Assembly (NCBI GenBank): GCA_043756275.1
Contig: JAYURJ010000195.1
Span: 1-31,816 of the forward strand
Source of the DNA: UKL13-2 sp043756275
GTDB taxonomy: Bacteria > Pseudomonadota > Gammaproteobacteria > Burkholderiales > Usitatibacteraceae
Direction: 5' to 3'
Length of the DNA stretch: 31,816 bases
In this document: positions 15,114 to 22,443 of the stretch, one piece after another
How the letters are laid out: each line of letters starts with the position of its first letter
Numbering within the stretch: the stretch's first letter is position 1
The notes under the pieces: model-generated
What the model saw: the letters and a program-made list of their open reading frames with translations, nothing else
Told to the model about the DNA's origin: nothing
Database searches by the model: none
Translations under genes and position numbers: made by a program

Positions 15114-15627
15114 CAAGCTCACTGCGAAGCAAGCGCTGATCGAGTACGAAATTGTCGTCTCCAAGATTGCTGTCGTGCGCGGCCAACGCGTGATGTTCGC
15201 TCAGGATCTCGCAGAACTCTACGGGGTTGAGACCAAAGTCTTGATGCAGGCCGTGCGTCGAAACATTGATCGGTTTCCCCAAGATTTTCTTTTTCAGCTT
15301 ACCAATCAGGAGTTTACAAACTTGAGGTCACAAATTGTGACCTCAAGTTGGGGCGGAACACGCTATCTTCCGTACGCATTCAGTGAACAAGGCGTCGCAA
15401 TGTTGTCCAGTGTCCTCCGCAGCAAGCGCGCTGTCGCCGTCAATATCGAAATCATGCGTGCGTTCGTTCGCATGCGCGCGTTGATCGAAGGCAATCGTAC
15501 GCTCGCGAAAAAAATCACGGATCTTGAACAGAAATACGACAAGCAATTCAAAGTTGTGTTTCAGGCGATTTACGACCTGATGGATGACGGCGAGAAAAAA
15601 CCAAAACGTAAGATCGGCTTTGTGTAA
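15106..15627 (+). CDS. ORF6N-domain protein inserted between carA and carB
   Basis: A 173-residue protein. Residues 14-110 form an ORF6N domain (VVRGQRVMFAQDLAELYGVE, then QAVRRNIDRFPQDFLFQLT, and LPYAFSEQGVAMLSSVLRSK, followed by AVNIEIMRAFVRMR). The rest is a coiled-coil-like segment and a basic tail (EKKPKRKIG). ORF6N domains are known from phage antirepressor-like and KilA-N-related proteins and are thought to bind DNA, but bacterial chromosomal members have no settled role. It starts with GTG inside the end of carA (8-nt overlap, GGAG upstream) and stops 3 nt before the carB ATG, so it is translated as part of the carAB operon. Its coding sequence contains a perfect 31-bp palindrome. Confidence 0.85.
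   Translation: MVSKLTAKQALIEYEIVVSKIAVVRGQRVMFAQDLAELYGVETKVLMQAVRRNIDRFPQDFLFQLTNQEFTNLRSQIVTSSWGGTRYLPYAFSEQGVAMLSSVLRSKRAVAVNIEIMRAFVRMRALIEGNRTLAKKITDLEQKYDKQFKVVFQAIYDLMDDGEKKPKRKIGFV
15319..15349. repeat. Perfect 31-bp palindrome inside the ORF6N gene
   Basis: The arms AACTTGAGGTCACAA (15319-15333) and TTGTGACCTCAAGTT (15335-15349) are perfectly complementary around a single central A. In frame it encodes residues 72-81, N-L-R-S-Q-I-V-T-S-S, plus the first base of the following Trp codon. In RNA the inner bases would open into a small loop, leaving a very stable hairpin within the carA-carB message. As DNA it is a symmetric site suited to a dimeric protein. Confidence 0.85.
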
Positions 15628-15630
15628 ACC

Positions 15631-18600
15631 ATGCCAAAACGCACCGACATCAAATCCATCCTTATCATCGGCTCAGGCCCCATCGTCATCGGTCAGGCTT
15701 GCGAGTTCGACTACTCCGGCGCGCAGGCCTGCAAGGCGCTGCGCGATGAGGGCTTCAAGGTCATCCTGATCAATTCCAATCCGGCGACGATCATGACCGA
15801 CCCTAACATGGCGGACGTGACGTATATCGAGCCGATCACCTGGAAGATGGTGGAAAAAATCATCGAGAAGGAGCGGCCCGATGCATTGCTGCCAACGATG
15901 GGGGGACAAACCGCGTTGAATTGCGCGCTTGATCTTGCCAAGCATGGCATATTGGAAAAATACGCTGTGGAAATGATCGGTGCGTCCAAAGAAGCCATCG
16001 ACAAAGCCGAGGACCGCGAAAAATTCAAACACGCGATGACCAAAATTGGCTTAGGGTCAGCGCGTTCGATGATTGCGCACTCGATGGAAGAAGCCTTGCA
16101 GGTGCAGGCTGCCATTGGCTTTCCGGCAATCATCCGCCCCAGTTTCACGATGGGTGGCTCCGGCGGCGGCATCGCTTACAACCGCGAAGAGTTTGTCGAA
16201 ATCTGTGAGCGCGGGCTTGAGGCATCGCCGACAAAAGAGTTGCTGATCGAGGAATCATTGTTGGGATGGAAAGAATTCGAGATGGAAGTTGTTCGTGACA
16301 AAAACGACAACTGCATCATCATCTGCGCGATTGAGAATCTTGATCCGATGGGCGTGCACACAGGAGATTCAATCACCGTCGCGCCGGCACAAACGCTGAC
16401 CGACAAGGAATACCAGATCATGCGTAATGCATCGATTGCGGTGTTGCGCGAGATCGGTGTGGAAACGGGTGGATCAAACGTGCAGTTTGCGGTGAATCCG
16501 AAAGATGGCCGCATGCTGGTGATCGAAATGAATCCGCGCGTATCGCGTTCCTCCGCGTTGGCCTCCAAGGCAACTGGTTTTCCGATTGCAAAAATTGCCG
16601 CGAAGCTGGCTGTTGGTTATACGCTCGACGAATTGAAGAACGACATTACGGGCGGCGCGACACCTGCGTCGTTTGAGCCGTCCATTGACTACGTTGTGAC
16701 CAAGGTACCGCGATTTGCGTTTGAGAAATTTCCGCAGGCCGATGACCGCCTGACCACGCAAATGAAGAGTGTTGGCGAGGTGATGGCCATCGGTCGCAAT
16801 TTTCAGGAATCGCTGCAAAAAGCATTGCGTGGTCTTGAAACAGGTGTCGATGGGTTCAACCTGAAAACGGTTGATCCCGAAAAAATCGGCGATGAGCTGG
16901 CTTACCCGCGCGGCGAACGACTTTGGTATGTGGCCGATGCGTTTGGTATTGGTATGTCGCTCGAAGAAATTCATGGCTATACAAAAATTGACCCTTGGTT
17001 TCTTGCGCAGATCAAGGAACTGGTTGATCGCGAACTGGCAATCGAGAAAAAAACACTGGAAGATATTGACGCGGTTGAACTGCGCGAAATCAAGCGCATG
17101 GGATTCTCGGATCGCCGATTGGCGCACCTCCTGAGGCGAAAAGAGGCTGAAGTCCGCGCCAGACGCCATTCTTTCAATATTCGTCCTGTCTACAAGCGCG
17201 TCGATACTTGTGCGGCCGAGTTCGCCACGTCTACCGCGTACATGTATTCGAGCTACGACGAAGAGTGCGAAGCCAATCCGACCAATAACAAAAAAATCAT
17301 GATTCTCGGCGGCGGGCCAAACCGTATCGGGCAGGGCATTGAATTCGATTATTGCTGTGTGCACGCGGCGTTGGCGTTGCGCGAAGATGGCTATGAAACC
17401 ATCATGGTCAACTGTAATCCAGAAACGGTTTCAACCGATTACGACACGAGTGATCGGCTATATTTCGAGCCGCTCACGCTCGAAGATGTGCTCGAAATTG
17501 TCGACAAGGAAAAGCCGATTGGCGTGATCGTGCAGTTTGGTGGACAGACACCATTGAAACTTGCGCGTGCGCTTGAAGCCAACGGCGTGCCGATTATCGG
17601 GACGACCCCGGACATGATCGATATGGCGGAAGATCGCGAGCGCTTCCAGAAACTGATTCACGAATTGGGTTTGCTGCAACCACCCAATCGTACTGCGCGC
17701 ACCTTTGATGAAGCCATCATGAAGGCGCGCGAAATTGGCTATCCACTGGTGGTGCGCCCGAGCTACGTGCTCGGTGGCCGTGCGATGGAAATCATTCACG
17801 TCGAATCCGATCTTGAGCGCTACATGCGCGAAGCCGTGAAGGTGTCGAACGATTCGCCAGTGCTGCTTGATCGCTTTTTAAACGATGCGATTGAGGTCGA
17901 TGTCGATGCGGTCAGCGATGGCACTGAAGTGATGATCGGCGGCATCATGGAACACATCGAACAAGCGGGCGTACATTCAGGCGATTCCGCTTGCTCGCTG
18001 CCACCGTTTTCGTTATCAACTCAATTGCAGGATGAATTGCGCACGCAGACCGTGGCGATGGCGAAGGGGCTCAATGTTGTTGGGCTGATGAACGTGCAGT
18101 TCGCGATTCAGGAGCACGAGGGCGTGTCGAAAGTGTTTGTGCTGGAAGTCAATCCGCGTGCATCGCGTACCGTGCCGTTCGTTTCCAAGGCAATTTCGCT
18201 GCCGCTGGCAAAAATCGCAGCGCGTTGCATGGCCGGGCGATCGTTGAAGGATCAAGGCATCAAAGGCGAAGTGATTCCGCCTTACTACTCGGTGAAAGAG
18301 GCGGTATTTCCATTCATCAAATTTCCCGGTGTCGATACTATTCTCGGGCCGGAAATGAAGTCGACCGGCGAAGTGATGGGCGTCGGGATTACGTTCGCGG
18401 AAGCATTTGTGAAGTCGCAAATGGGTGCGGGTGTGAAGCTGCCCGCAACAGGGCCGAACGCGGGCAACGCGTTTTTGAGTGTGCGTAACGCGGACAAGCC
18501 GAAGCTGCTTGAAATCGCCAAGACCCTGCAGGCATTGGGTTTTGGCCTGATTGCCACTAAAGGAACGGCCGCGTTCCTTGCCAAGGAAGGTATCGCGGTG

Positions 18601-18870
18601 ACGTTCGTGAACAAAGTTCTCGAAGGTCGCCCGCATATCGTTGACCTGGTAAAGAACCGCGAGATTTCGCTCATCATCAATACCGTCGAAGAAGACAAGC
18701 GTTCCATCCGCGATTCGTGGTCGATCCGCAATGCGGCGCTCACGGGCCGGATCACGTATTACACGACCATCTCCGGCGCGCGTGCCGCCTGCGTGGGCAT
18801 GCAACATCTGGCGGAATTGAAGGTCTACGATTTACAATCGTTGCATCGCTTAGTTGCAGCGCAGGTCTAG
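15631..18870 (+). CDS. carB: Carbamoyl-phosphate synthase large subunit
   Basis: A 1079-residue synthase subunit, close to the usual 1073. The two homologous ATP-grasp halves are visible. The first begins IKSILIIGSGPIVIGQACEF and contains PSFTMGGSGGGIAYN; the second begins KKIMILGGGPNRIGQGIEFD and contains PSYVLGGRAMEII. The C-terminal MGS-like regulatory domain (from about residue 940, with LGFGLIATKGTAAFLAKEG) is present, so control by UMP and ornithine is possible as in enteric enzymes. It binds CarA and channels ammonia and carbamate. The ATG follows the ORF6N stop codon by 3 nt. Confidence 0.98.
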   Translation: MPKRTDIKSILIIGSGPIVIGQACEFDYSGAQACKALRDEGFKVILINSNPATIMTDPNMADVTYIEPITWKMVEKIIEKERPDALLPTMGGQTALNCALDLAKHGILEKYAVEMIGASKEAIDKAEDREKFKHAMTKIGLGSARSMIAHSMEEALQVQAAIGFPAIIRPSFTMGGSGGGIAYNREEFVEICERGLEASPTKELLIEESLLGWKEFEMEVVRDKNDNCIIICAIENLDPMGVHTGDSITVAPAQTLTDKEYQIMRNASIAVLREIGVETGGSNVQFAVNPKDGRMLVIEMNPRVSRSSALASKATGFPIAKIAAKLAVGYTLDELKNDITGGATPASFEPSIDYVVTKVPRFAFEKFPQADDRLTTQMKSVGEVMAIGRNFQESLQKALRGLETGVDGFNLKTVDPEKIGDELAYPRGERLWYVADAFGIGMSLEEIHGYTKIDPWFLAQIKELVDRELAIEKKTLEDIDAVELREIKRMGFSDRRLAHLLRRKEAEVRARRHSFNIRPVYKRVDTCAAEFATSTAYMYSSYDEECEANPTNNKKIMILGGGPNRIGQGIEFDYCCVHAALALREDGYETIMVNCNPETVSTDYDTSDRLYFEPLTLEDVLEIVDKEKPIGVIVQFGGQTPLKLARALEANGVPIIGTTPDMIDMAEDRERFQKLIHELGLLQPPNRTARTFDEAIMKAREIGYPLVVRPSYVLGGRAMEIIHVESDLERYMREAVKVSNDSPVLLDRFLNDAIEVDVDAVSDGTEVMIGGIMEHIEQAGVHSGDSACSLPPFSLSTQLQDELRTQTVAMAKGLNVVGLMNVQFAIQEHEGVSKVFVLEVNPRASRTVPFVSKAISLPLAKIAARCMAGRSLKDQGIKGEVIPPYYSVKEAVFPFIKFPGVDTILGPEMKSTGEVMGVGITFAEAFVKSQMGAGVKLPATGPNAGNAFLSVRNADKPKLLEIAKTLQALGFGLIATKGTAAFLAKEGIAVTFVNKVLEGRPHIVDLVKNREISLIINTVEEDKRSIRDSWSIRNAALTGRITYYTTISGARAACVGMQHLAELKVYDLQSLHRLVAAQV

Positions 18871-18872
18871 GG

Positions 18873-18895
18873 AAACTGTGCACTGCGCGCAGTTT
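18873..18895. other. Hairpin between carB and greA
   Basis: AAACTGTGC (18873-18881) pairs with GCGCAGTTT (18887-18895) through a 9-bp stem with one G-U pair and a 5-nt loop, directly after the carB stop codon. There is no T run immediately after it, so termination is uncertain; it may protect the carB end or reduce read-through into greA. Confidence 0.35.
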
Positions 18896-18928
18896 GCTGG
18901 CCAACCGATATTTTTTGAGGATTGAACA

Positions 18929-19414
18929 ATGAGTAGTCTCGCCAAGGTACCGCTAACCGTTGCTGGTGCGGACGCGTTGAAAGCTGAACTGCAACGCTTA
19001 AAGCATAAGGATCGTCCTGATGTCATTCGGGCCATCTCGGAAGCGCGTGCGCAAGGTGATCTCTCCGAGAACGCCGAATACGATGCCGCCAAAGAAAAGC
19101 AGAGCTTTGTCGAAGGCCGCATCCTCGATATTGAAGGCAAGCTTTCCAGCGCGCAGATCATCAATATCGCATTGCTGGAAGATGATGGCCGGGTGGTATT
19201 TGGCGTCACCGTCGATCTCGAAGAGACTGAGTCGGGCGAAAAAGTGTCCTATCAAATCGTCGGTGAAGACGAAGCCGATTTGAAGCTCGGCAAAGTATCG
19301 TTTACCTCGCCGATCGCGCGCGCACTGATTGGGAAATCTGCCGGGGACGTTGCCGAAGTACGGGCACCGGGCGGCATTAAGGAATATGAAATCGTGGATG
19401 TGCGCTACGTTTGA
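18929..19414 (+). CDS. greA: Transcription elongation factor GreA
   Basis: A 161-residue factor that enters the RNA polymerase secondary channel and stimulates cleavage of backtracked RNA. The coiled-coil hairpin has the acidic tip motif ARAQGDLSENAEYDAAK with the conserved Asp and Glu; the C-terminal FKBP-like domain has FGVTVDLEETESGEKVSYQIV and SPIARALIGKSAGDVAEVRAP. GAGG lies upstream of the ATG. It follows carB by 58 bp, a conserved betaproteobacterial order. I see no clear terminator after it. Confidence 0.97.
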   Translation: MSSLAKVPLTVAGADALKAELQRLKHKDRPDVIRAISEARAQGDLSENAEYDAAKEKQSFVEGRILDIEGKLSSAQIINIALLEDDGRVVFGVTVDLEETESGEKVSYQIVGEDEADLKLGKVSFTSPIARALIGKSAGDVAEVRAPGGIKEYEIVDVRYV

Positions 19415-19552
19415 TAAGTCCGCATATTCTTGCGTAGATCGCCATTTGGCGCGGTGTTCAAGCATAAATACCGCTGCAATGCTCGCCATTGCTGGAGTTT
19501 GTGTGTGTTGCGACGATCTGCAGAAGGAGTTGCTGTGAAAACGGTGGTCTGT

Positions 19553-19577
19553 CCCCTATTATTTGCCCCCTATTATT
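19553..19577. repeat. Short tandem direct repeat upstream of the AT-rich insert
   Basis: CCCCTATTATT occurs at 19553-19563 and 19567-19577, a period of 14 nt, shortly before the 139-residue gene. The rest of the 195-bp gap 19415-19609 shows no gene, tRNA or terminator that I can support. The repeat may mark the left edge of the inserted segment. Confidence 0.5.
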
Positions 19578-19609
19578 CGAGCGAATTCATAAAGGGAAAG
19601 TGTTGACCG

Positions 19610-20029
19610 ATGGACGCAGAAGAAGAGCGCACCTTACTAATACGCCTAGAATTTGATGGCGAGGACACGGTTGCACGAAACCTGAGTCTTGGAGTGTATG
19701 GTGCCAACAAAATACCCTATGTCAAAAATTGGTTAGCGAATCAATTAAAGGGACGTTCCGCAGCTCTTGAAGAGAGAAAAGAGTCGCGCGAAATAGAGCA
19801 ATTGGAAATTGCTCGTGATGCCGCGTCTAGCGCAAAGGCAGCAGCCGCTTCAGCCACAGCCGCCGCATCTTCGGCTTCGGACGCTAATGAGATTGCACGC
19901 AAACAATTTACGATAGCTAAATCACAACGGCGCATTGCAATTGCGGCCATGATTAGCGCCGCAGTAGCTGCTATTGCCGCAATAGCAGCGGCTATCACTG
20001 CGTACATTGCCTTGTATCCAAAAAAATAA
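19610..20029 (+). CDS. Hypothetical coiled-coil protein with C-terminal membrane segment
   Basis: I do not recognise this 139-residue protein. Residues 1-48 look globular (LLIRLEFDGEDTVARN, GVYGANKIPYVKNWLANQL). Residues 50-105 are Glu/Lys then Ala/Ser-rich and probably form a coiled coil (REIEQLEIARDAASSAKAAA). Residues 108-134 are a strongly hydrophobic Ala/Ile helix ending in YPKK, so the protein is likely anchored in the inner membrane with its N-terminus in the cytosol. GGGAAAG precedes the ATG. The next gene starts at the base after its stop codon, so the two are probably coupled and may work together. Rare-looking codons and AT richness suggest horizontal origin. Confidence 0.65.
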   Translation: MDAEEERTLLIRLEFDGEDTVARNLSLGVYGANKIPYVKNWLANQLKGRSAALEERKESREIEQLEIARDAASSAKAAAASATAAASSASDANEIARKQFTIAKSQRRIAIAAMISAAVAAIAAIAAAITAYIALYPKK

Positions 20030-20884
20030 ATGTCACAGCCAAAAAAACTTTGCATATTTTGCGGGGAAGGAAAAATCTCCGATGAACATTTCTATCCACA
20101 GTGGATGCATCCGCTTTTGCCGAAAAACGGGAAGGAATATCACTTCTCAACCAGCTATGGAGGCGAATACATAGCCGGGGAAAAAATTGAAAGTGATATT
20201 GTTGATAAAGAACACCAAGGCCCATATCACACATATAAACTCCGCATTGTTTGCCGTAGCTGCAACTCAGGATGGATGGGAAAAATAGAGGAAAAAGCGA
20301 TAGCGCCGTTAACCGATTTGATATTAGGAAATAGCGTCACGTTAAACAAAGAACAAGTAGCGCGAGTAGCTGCTTGGTTAGCTCTAAGGACAATCATTGG
20401 TGAGTACAGATACAGCACTGTTTCAATTCCTAAAGAAGATTACGAGTACATCAAAATAACCGGACTAGCACCGCCGCATTGGCATATCTGGATTGGCTCA
20501 CACAAAGTAGAACGGTGGAAAATTGCGTGTACCACTAAGCAAATAGCTGGCTGTATATCAACTGACTTCGATAAACCTGGATTCACGCCACCTGATGACT
20601 ACAACACTTGCACCACTTCCTTTGGCTATGGCGAATTGTTCGCACATGTGAGCGTCTCCGCCGTCAAAGGGCTGCTCGACGAGCACGACAGCATCATTCA
20701 CGATATGCGTTCCACTTTCGGTAGGCGATTGCTTGCTAGAGTCTGGCCGGTTGAGGCTCCAGTAATCTGGCCTGCCGTGCATTCCCTCACCGATGCCCAG
20801 ATGGACACGTTCAGGCAATCCCTCGCACTGACTAGCGGGAAGCCGCCTCAAGAGTTCCTCAATAGCCAAAGGAAAACCCCATGA
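20030..20884 (+). CDS. HNH-endonuclease-like zinc protein, function unknown
   Basis: A 284-residue protein with an N-terminal HNH/zinc-finger-like region: C8 and C11 in LCIFCGEGKISDEHFYPQW with E19-H20, and C75, C78 and N79 in VCRSCNSGWMGKIEE. The spacing of two Cys pairs, an E-H and a C-N is that of many HNH nucleases, though the final His is not obvious. The remaining 190 residues match no domain I know. The start ATG abuts the previous stop codon, and its end overlaps the next small gene by ATGA. The first part of the gene is AT-rich (23 G+C in the 60 bases from 20281), while the last 270 bp resemble the host (36 of 60 from 20641), so the gene is mosaic in composition. Confidence 0.6.
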   Translation: MSQPKKLCIFCGEGKISDEHFYPQWMHPLLPKNGKEYHFSTSYGGEYIAGEKIESDIVDKEHQGPYHTYKLRIVCRSCNSGWMGKIEEKAIAPLTDLILGNSVTLNKEQVARVAAWLALRTIIGEYRYSTVSIPKEDYEYIKITGLAPPHWHIWIGSHKVERWKIACTTKQIAGCISTDFDKPGFTPPDDYNTCTTSFGYGELFAHVSVSAVKGLLDEHDSIIHDMRSTFGRRLLARVWPVEAPVIWPAVHSLTDAQMDTFRQSLALTSGKPPQEFLNSQRKTP

Positions 20885-21006
20885 ATAAACCCGCACCACT
20901 ACCACCCACCACTGACGAGCGCGAAGTCTTACGCAGGATGCTTACAACACCGCCTAAGCCCTTTACGCCTAAAGCGAAAAAAGCTAAAAAGCCCGCTGCA
21001 AAATAG
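20881..21006 (+). CDS. Small basic protein, 41 residues
   Basis: An open frame of 41 residues starting in the stop codon of the HNH-like gene (ATGA overlap). It begins MNKPAPLPPTTDEREVLRRM and ends PFTPKAKKAKKPAAK. A short central helix (EREVLRRML) is flanked by Pro-rich and Lys/Ala-rich parts; the basic tail might bind nucleic acid. The overlap and the sensible composition support it as a real gene, but I do not recognise it and no experimental support exists. Its stop codon lies in a small hairpin. Confidence 0.5.
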   Translation: MNKPAPLPPTTDEREVLRRMLTTPPKPFTPKAKKAKKPAAK

Positions 21007-21010
21007 CGGG
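20992..21010 (-). terminator. Hairpin at the end of the three-gene insert
   Basis: CCCGCT (20992-20997) pairs with AGCGGG (21005-21010) over a 7-nt loop. A T-rich run follows it only on the minus strand, so it would terminate minus-strand transcription; on the plus strand it may just stabilise the message end. The remaining stretch to 21168 contains repeated GCTAGTGC words but no gene I can support. Confidence 0.35.
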
Positions 21011-21168
21011 ATGCCGCACCAGTGCTAGTGCGTAGAAGGTTTCGTGTTTTGCGTGTAGTTGTCACAGGTACTACTCCGCATAAATGCCTTGAACGCCGCG
21101 CTAGTGCTAGAGTTTGCCAAATTAGCGCTGGCAAAAGCTAAACGGAAAGTGTGGCTCGCGAAAGTGCA

Positions 21169-22029
21169 ATGAAACTTCTGCTCACCGGATCATCAGGCCC
21201 TAAAGTTGCCGCGCGAGTGGCCACATATCTTGCGCAATCCCATGAAGTAATCGGCGTGGATATCGCGCCATCACCGACGACTTCCATCGTTGCCGACATC
21301 ACCAGCATCAAACACTGGTCGCCGTATCTACAGGACGTGGACGCGGTGATTCATTTTGCGGCGTTGCATGCGCCGCACCGTGAAACACATTCGGCGGATG
21401 ATTTTCGCCGCACCAACGTTGATGCCACGGAGCGCCTGCTCGACGCAGCCCGCAACGCAGGTGTCGCGCGCTTTTTGCTCGCCAGCTCAACTTCGGTTTA
21501 CGGCAAAGCGATGCGCAGCAAGACTGCCGCTGTCTGGGTGACGGAGGCGTTGCAACCCGAAGCCGAGGATATTTACGATGAAACAAAACTGGCCGCTGAG
21601 CAGCTTTGTCGCGATGCGTTTTCAGCACCTTTCACGACCGCAGCGTTACGTTTTTCACGCAGTTTTCCAGAGCCCGCGCCGTTGATGGCGCTCTATCGCA
21701 TGTATCGCGGTGTCGATGCGCGCGATGTGGCGCAGGCATTTGGCCTTGCCCTGACGGCGAACATCAAACAGTTCGAGGCGATCAATATTTCGGGCGAGAC
21801 GCCGTTTCTTGAAGAAGATTGCGAACGCCTTCTCGCCGACGCGGCGCATGTGCTGCGCCTGCGTGCGCCTGAGCTGGTTGATGAATTTGCACGCCGCAAG
21901 TGGCCGCTGCCTGAAAGCATTGATCGCGTTTACGTGATTGATAAAGCCAAGTCGCTGCTTGGCTACCAACCACGATTCGGATTTCGCGAATTGCGGAACG
22001 ACGTGGACGCGGGTAACGTGTCCGAGTGA
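21169..22029 (+). CDS. NAD-dependent epimerase/dehydratase (extended SDR family)
   Basis: A 286-residue extended short-chain dehydrogenase. It begins MKLLLTGSSGPKVAARVA, the nucleotide-binding glycine motif in slightly altered form (the third glycine is missing), followed by an acidic residue after VIGVD that suggests NAD. VIHFAALHAP, LASSTSVYG and the catalytic YDETK (Y-x-x-x-K) follow. The C-terminal substrate region is present. It probably acts on a nucleotide sugar or a related keto compound, but the substrate is not evident. I prefer the ATG at 21169 over the GTG at 21151 because the fold begins at MKLLLTG; neither has a strong ribosome binding site. It stands between an inserted segment and convergent yhbY. 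Confidence 0.75.
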   Translation: MKLLLTGSSGPKVAARVATYLAQSHEVIGVDIAPSPTTSIVADITSIKHWSPYLQDVDAVIHFAALHAPHRETHSADDFRRTNVDATERLLDAARNAGVARFLLASSTSVYGKAMRSKTAAVWVTEALQPEAEDIYDETKLAAEQLCRDAFSAPFTTAALRFSRSFPEPAPLMALYRMYRGVDARDVAQAFGLALTANIKQFEAINISGETPFLEEDCERLLADAAHVLRLRAPELVDEFARRKWPLPESIDRVYVIDKAKSLLGYQPRFGFRELRNDVDAGNVSE

Positions 22030-22032
22030 GGA

Positions 22033-22425
22033 CTAGCGGACCTTCTTTTTCTTGATACCAGCGGCCTTGTTTTCTTCCTGCCGTTTGGTCACTCGTGGTG
22101 CTTTGCGTTTGGTTTTGGGCAACGCGGCCTTCGCCGTTGCCGCCGCCAGTTCCGGGCTGTGCCGCCAGACGATGTAGATTTTGCCGATGTGCTGTATTGG
22201 TGCGGCGTTGAGCGCATCGCAGATTTCATCAAACCATTTGCTGCGTTGTTCGCGGTCGTCTGTGGAAGCGCGAATCTTGATCAATTCGTGCGCTTTCAGG
22301 TTGCGGTCGATTTCGCGAATGATCGTCGGCGTCAATCCGTGATTGCCGATCATGACGACCGGGACAAGAGCATGCGCTTTCGCTTTGAGCGCGCGGCGCT
22401 CGATGGGGGATAATGTGATTTTCAT
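22033..22425 (-). CDS. yhbY: Ribosome assembly RNA-binding protein YhbY
   Basis: A 130-residue protein. Residues 1-95 form the CRS1/YhbY RNA-binding domain (PIERRALKAKAHALVPVVMI, GNHGLTPTIIREIDRNLKAH, ELIKIRAS, and IGKIYIVWRHSPEL). It associates with the pre-50S subunit. Beyond the usual end it has a Lys-rich tail of about 35 residues (KTKRKAPRVTKRQEENKAAG). The start at 22425 has GAGGT just upstream; in-frame ATG codons further upstream lie inside rlmE on the other strand. It is divergent from rlmE with only 18 bp between the start codons, a widespread pairing. Confidence 0.93.
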   Translation of the reverse strand: MKITLSPIERRALKAKAHALVPVVMIGNHGLTPTIIREIDRNLKAHELIKIRASTDDREQRSKWFDEICDALNAAPIQHIGKIYIVWRHSPELAAATAKAALPKTKRKAPRVTKRQEENKAAGIKKKKVR

Positions 22426-22443
22426 ACCTCGATTATACAATTC

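Noticed and set aside
19479..19538. 19-residue open frame in the greA downstream gap
   Set aside because: No ribosome binding site and no supporting context; short frames like this are expected by chance.
21007..21168. Repeated GCTAGTGC words and small hairpins upstream of the epimerase gene
   Set aside because: Arms are only 5-8 bp, irregularly spaced, and not followed by T runs or linked to a recognisable site.
22432..22437. TATAAT on the minus strand just before yhbY
   Set aside because: It lies 6 nt from the start codon, would give a leaderless message although GAGGT is present, and has no -35 box at 17 nt.
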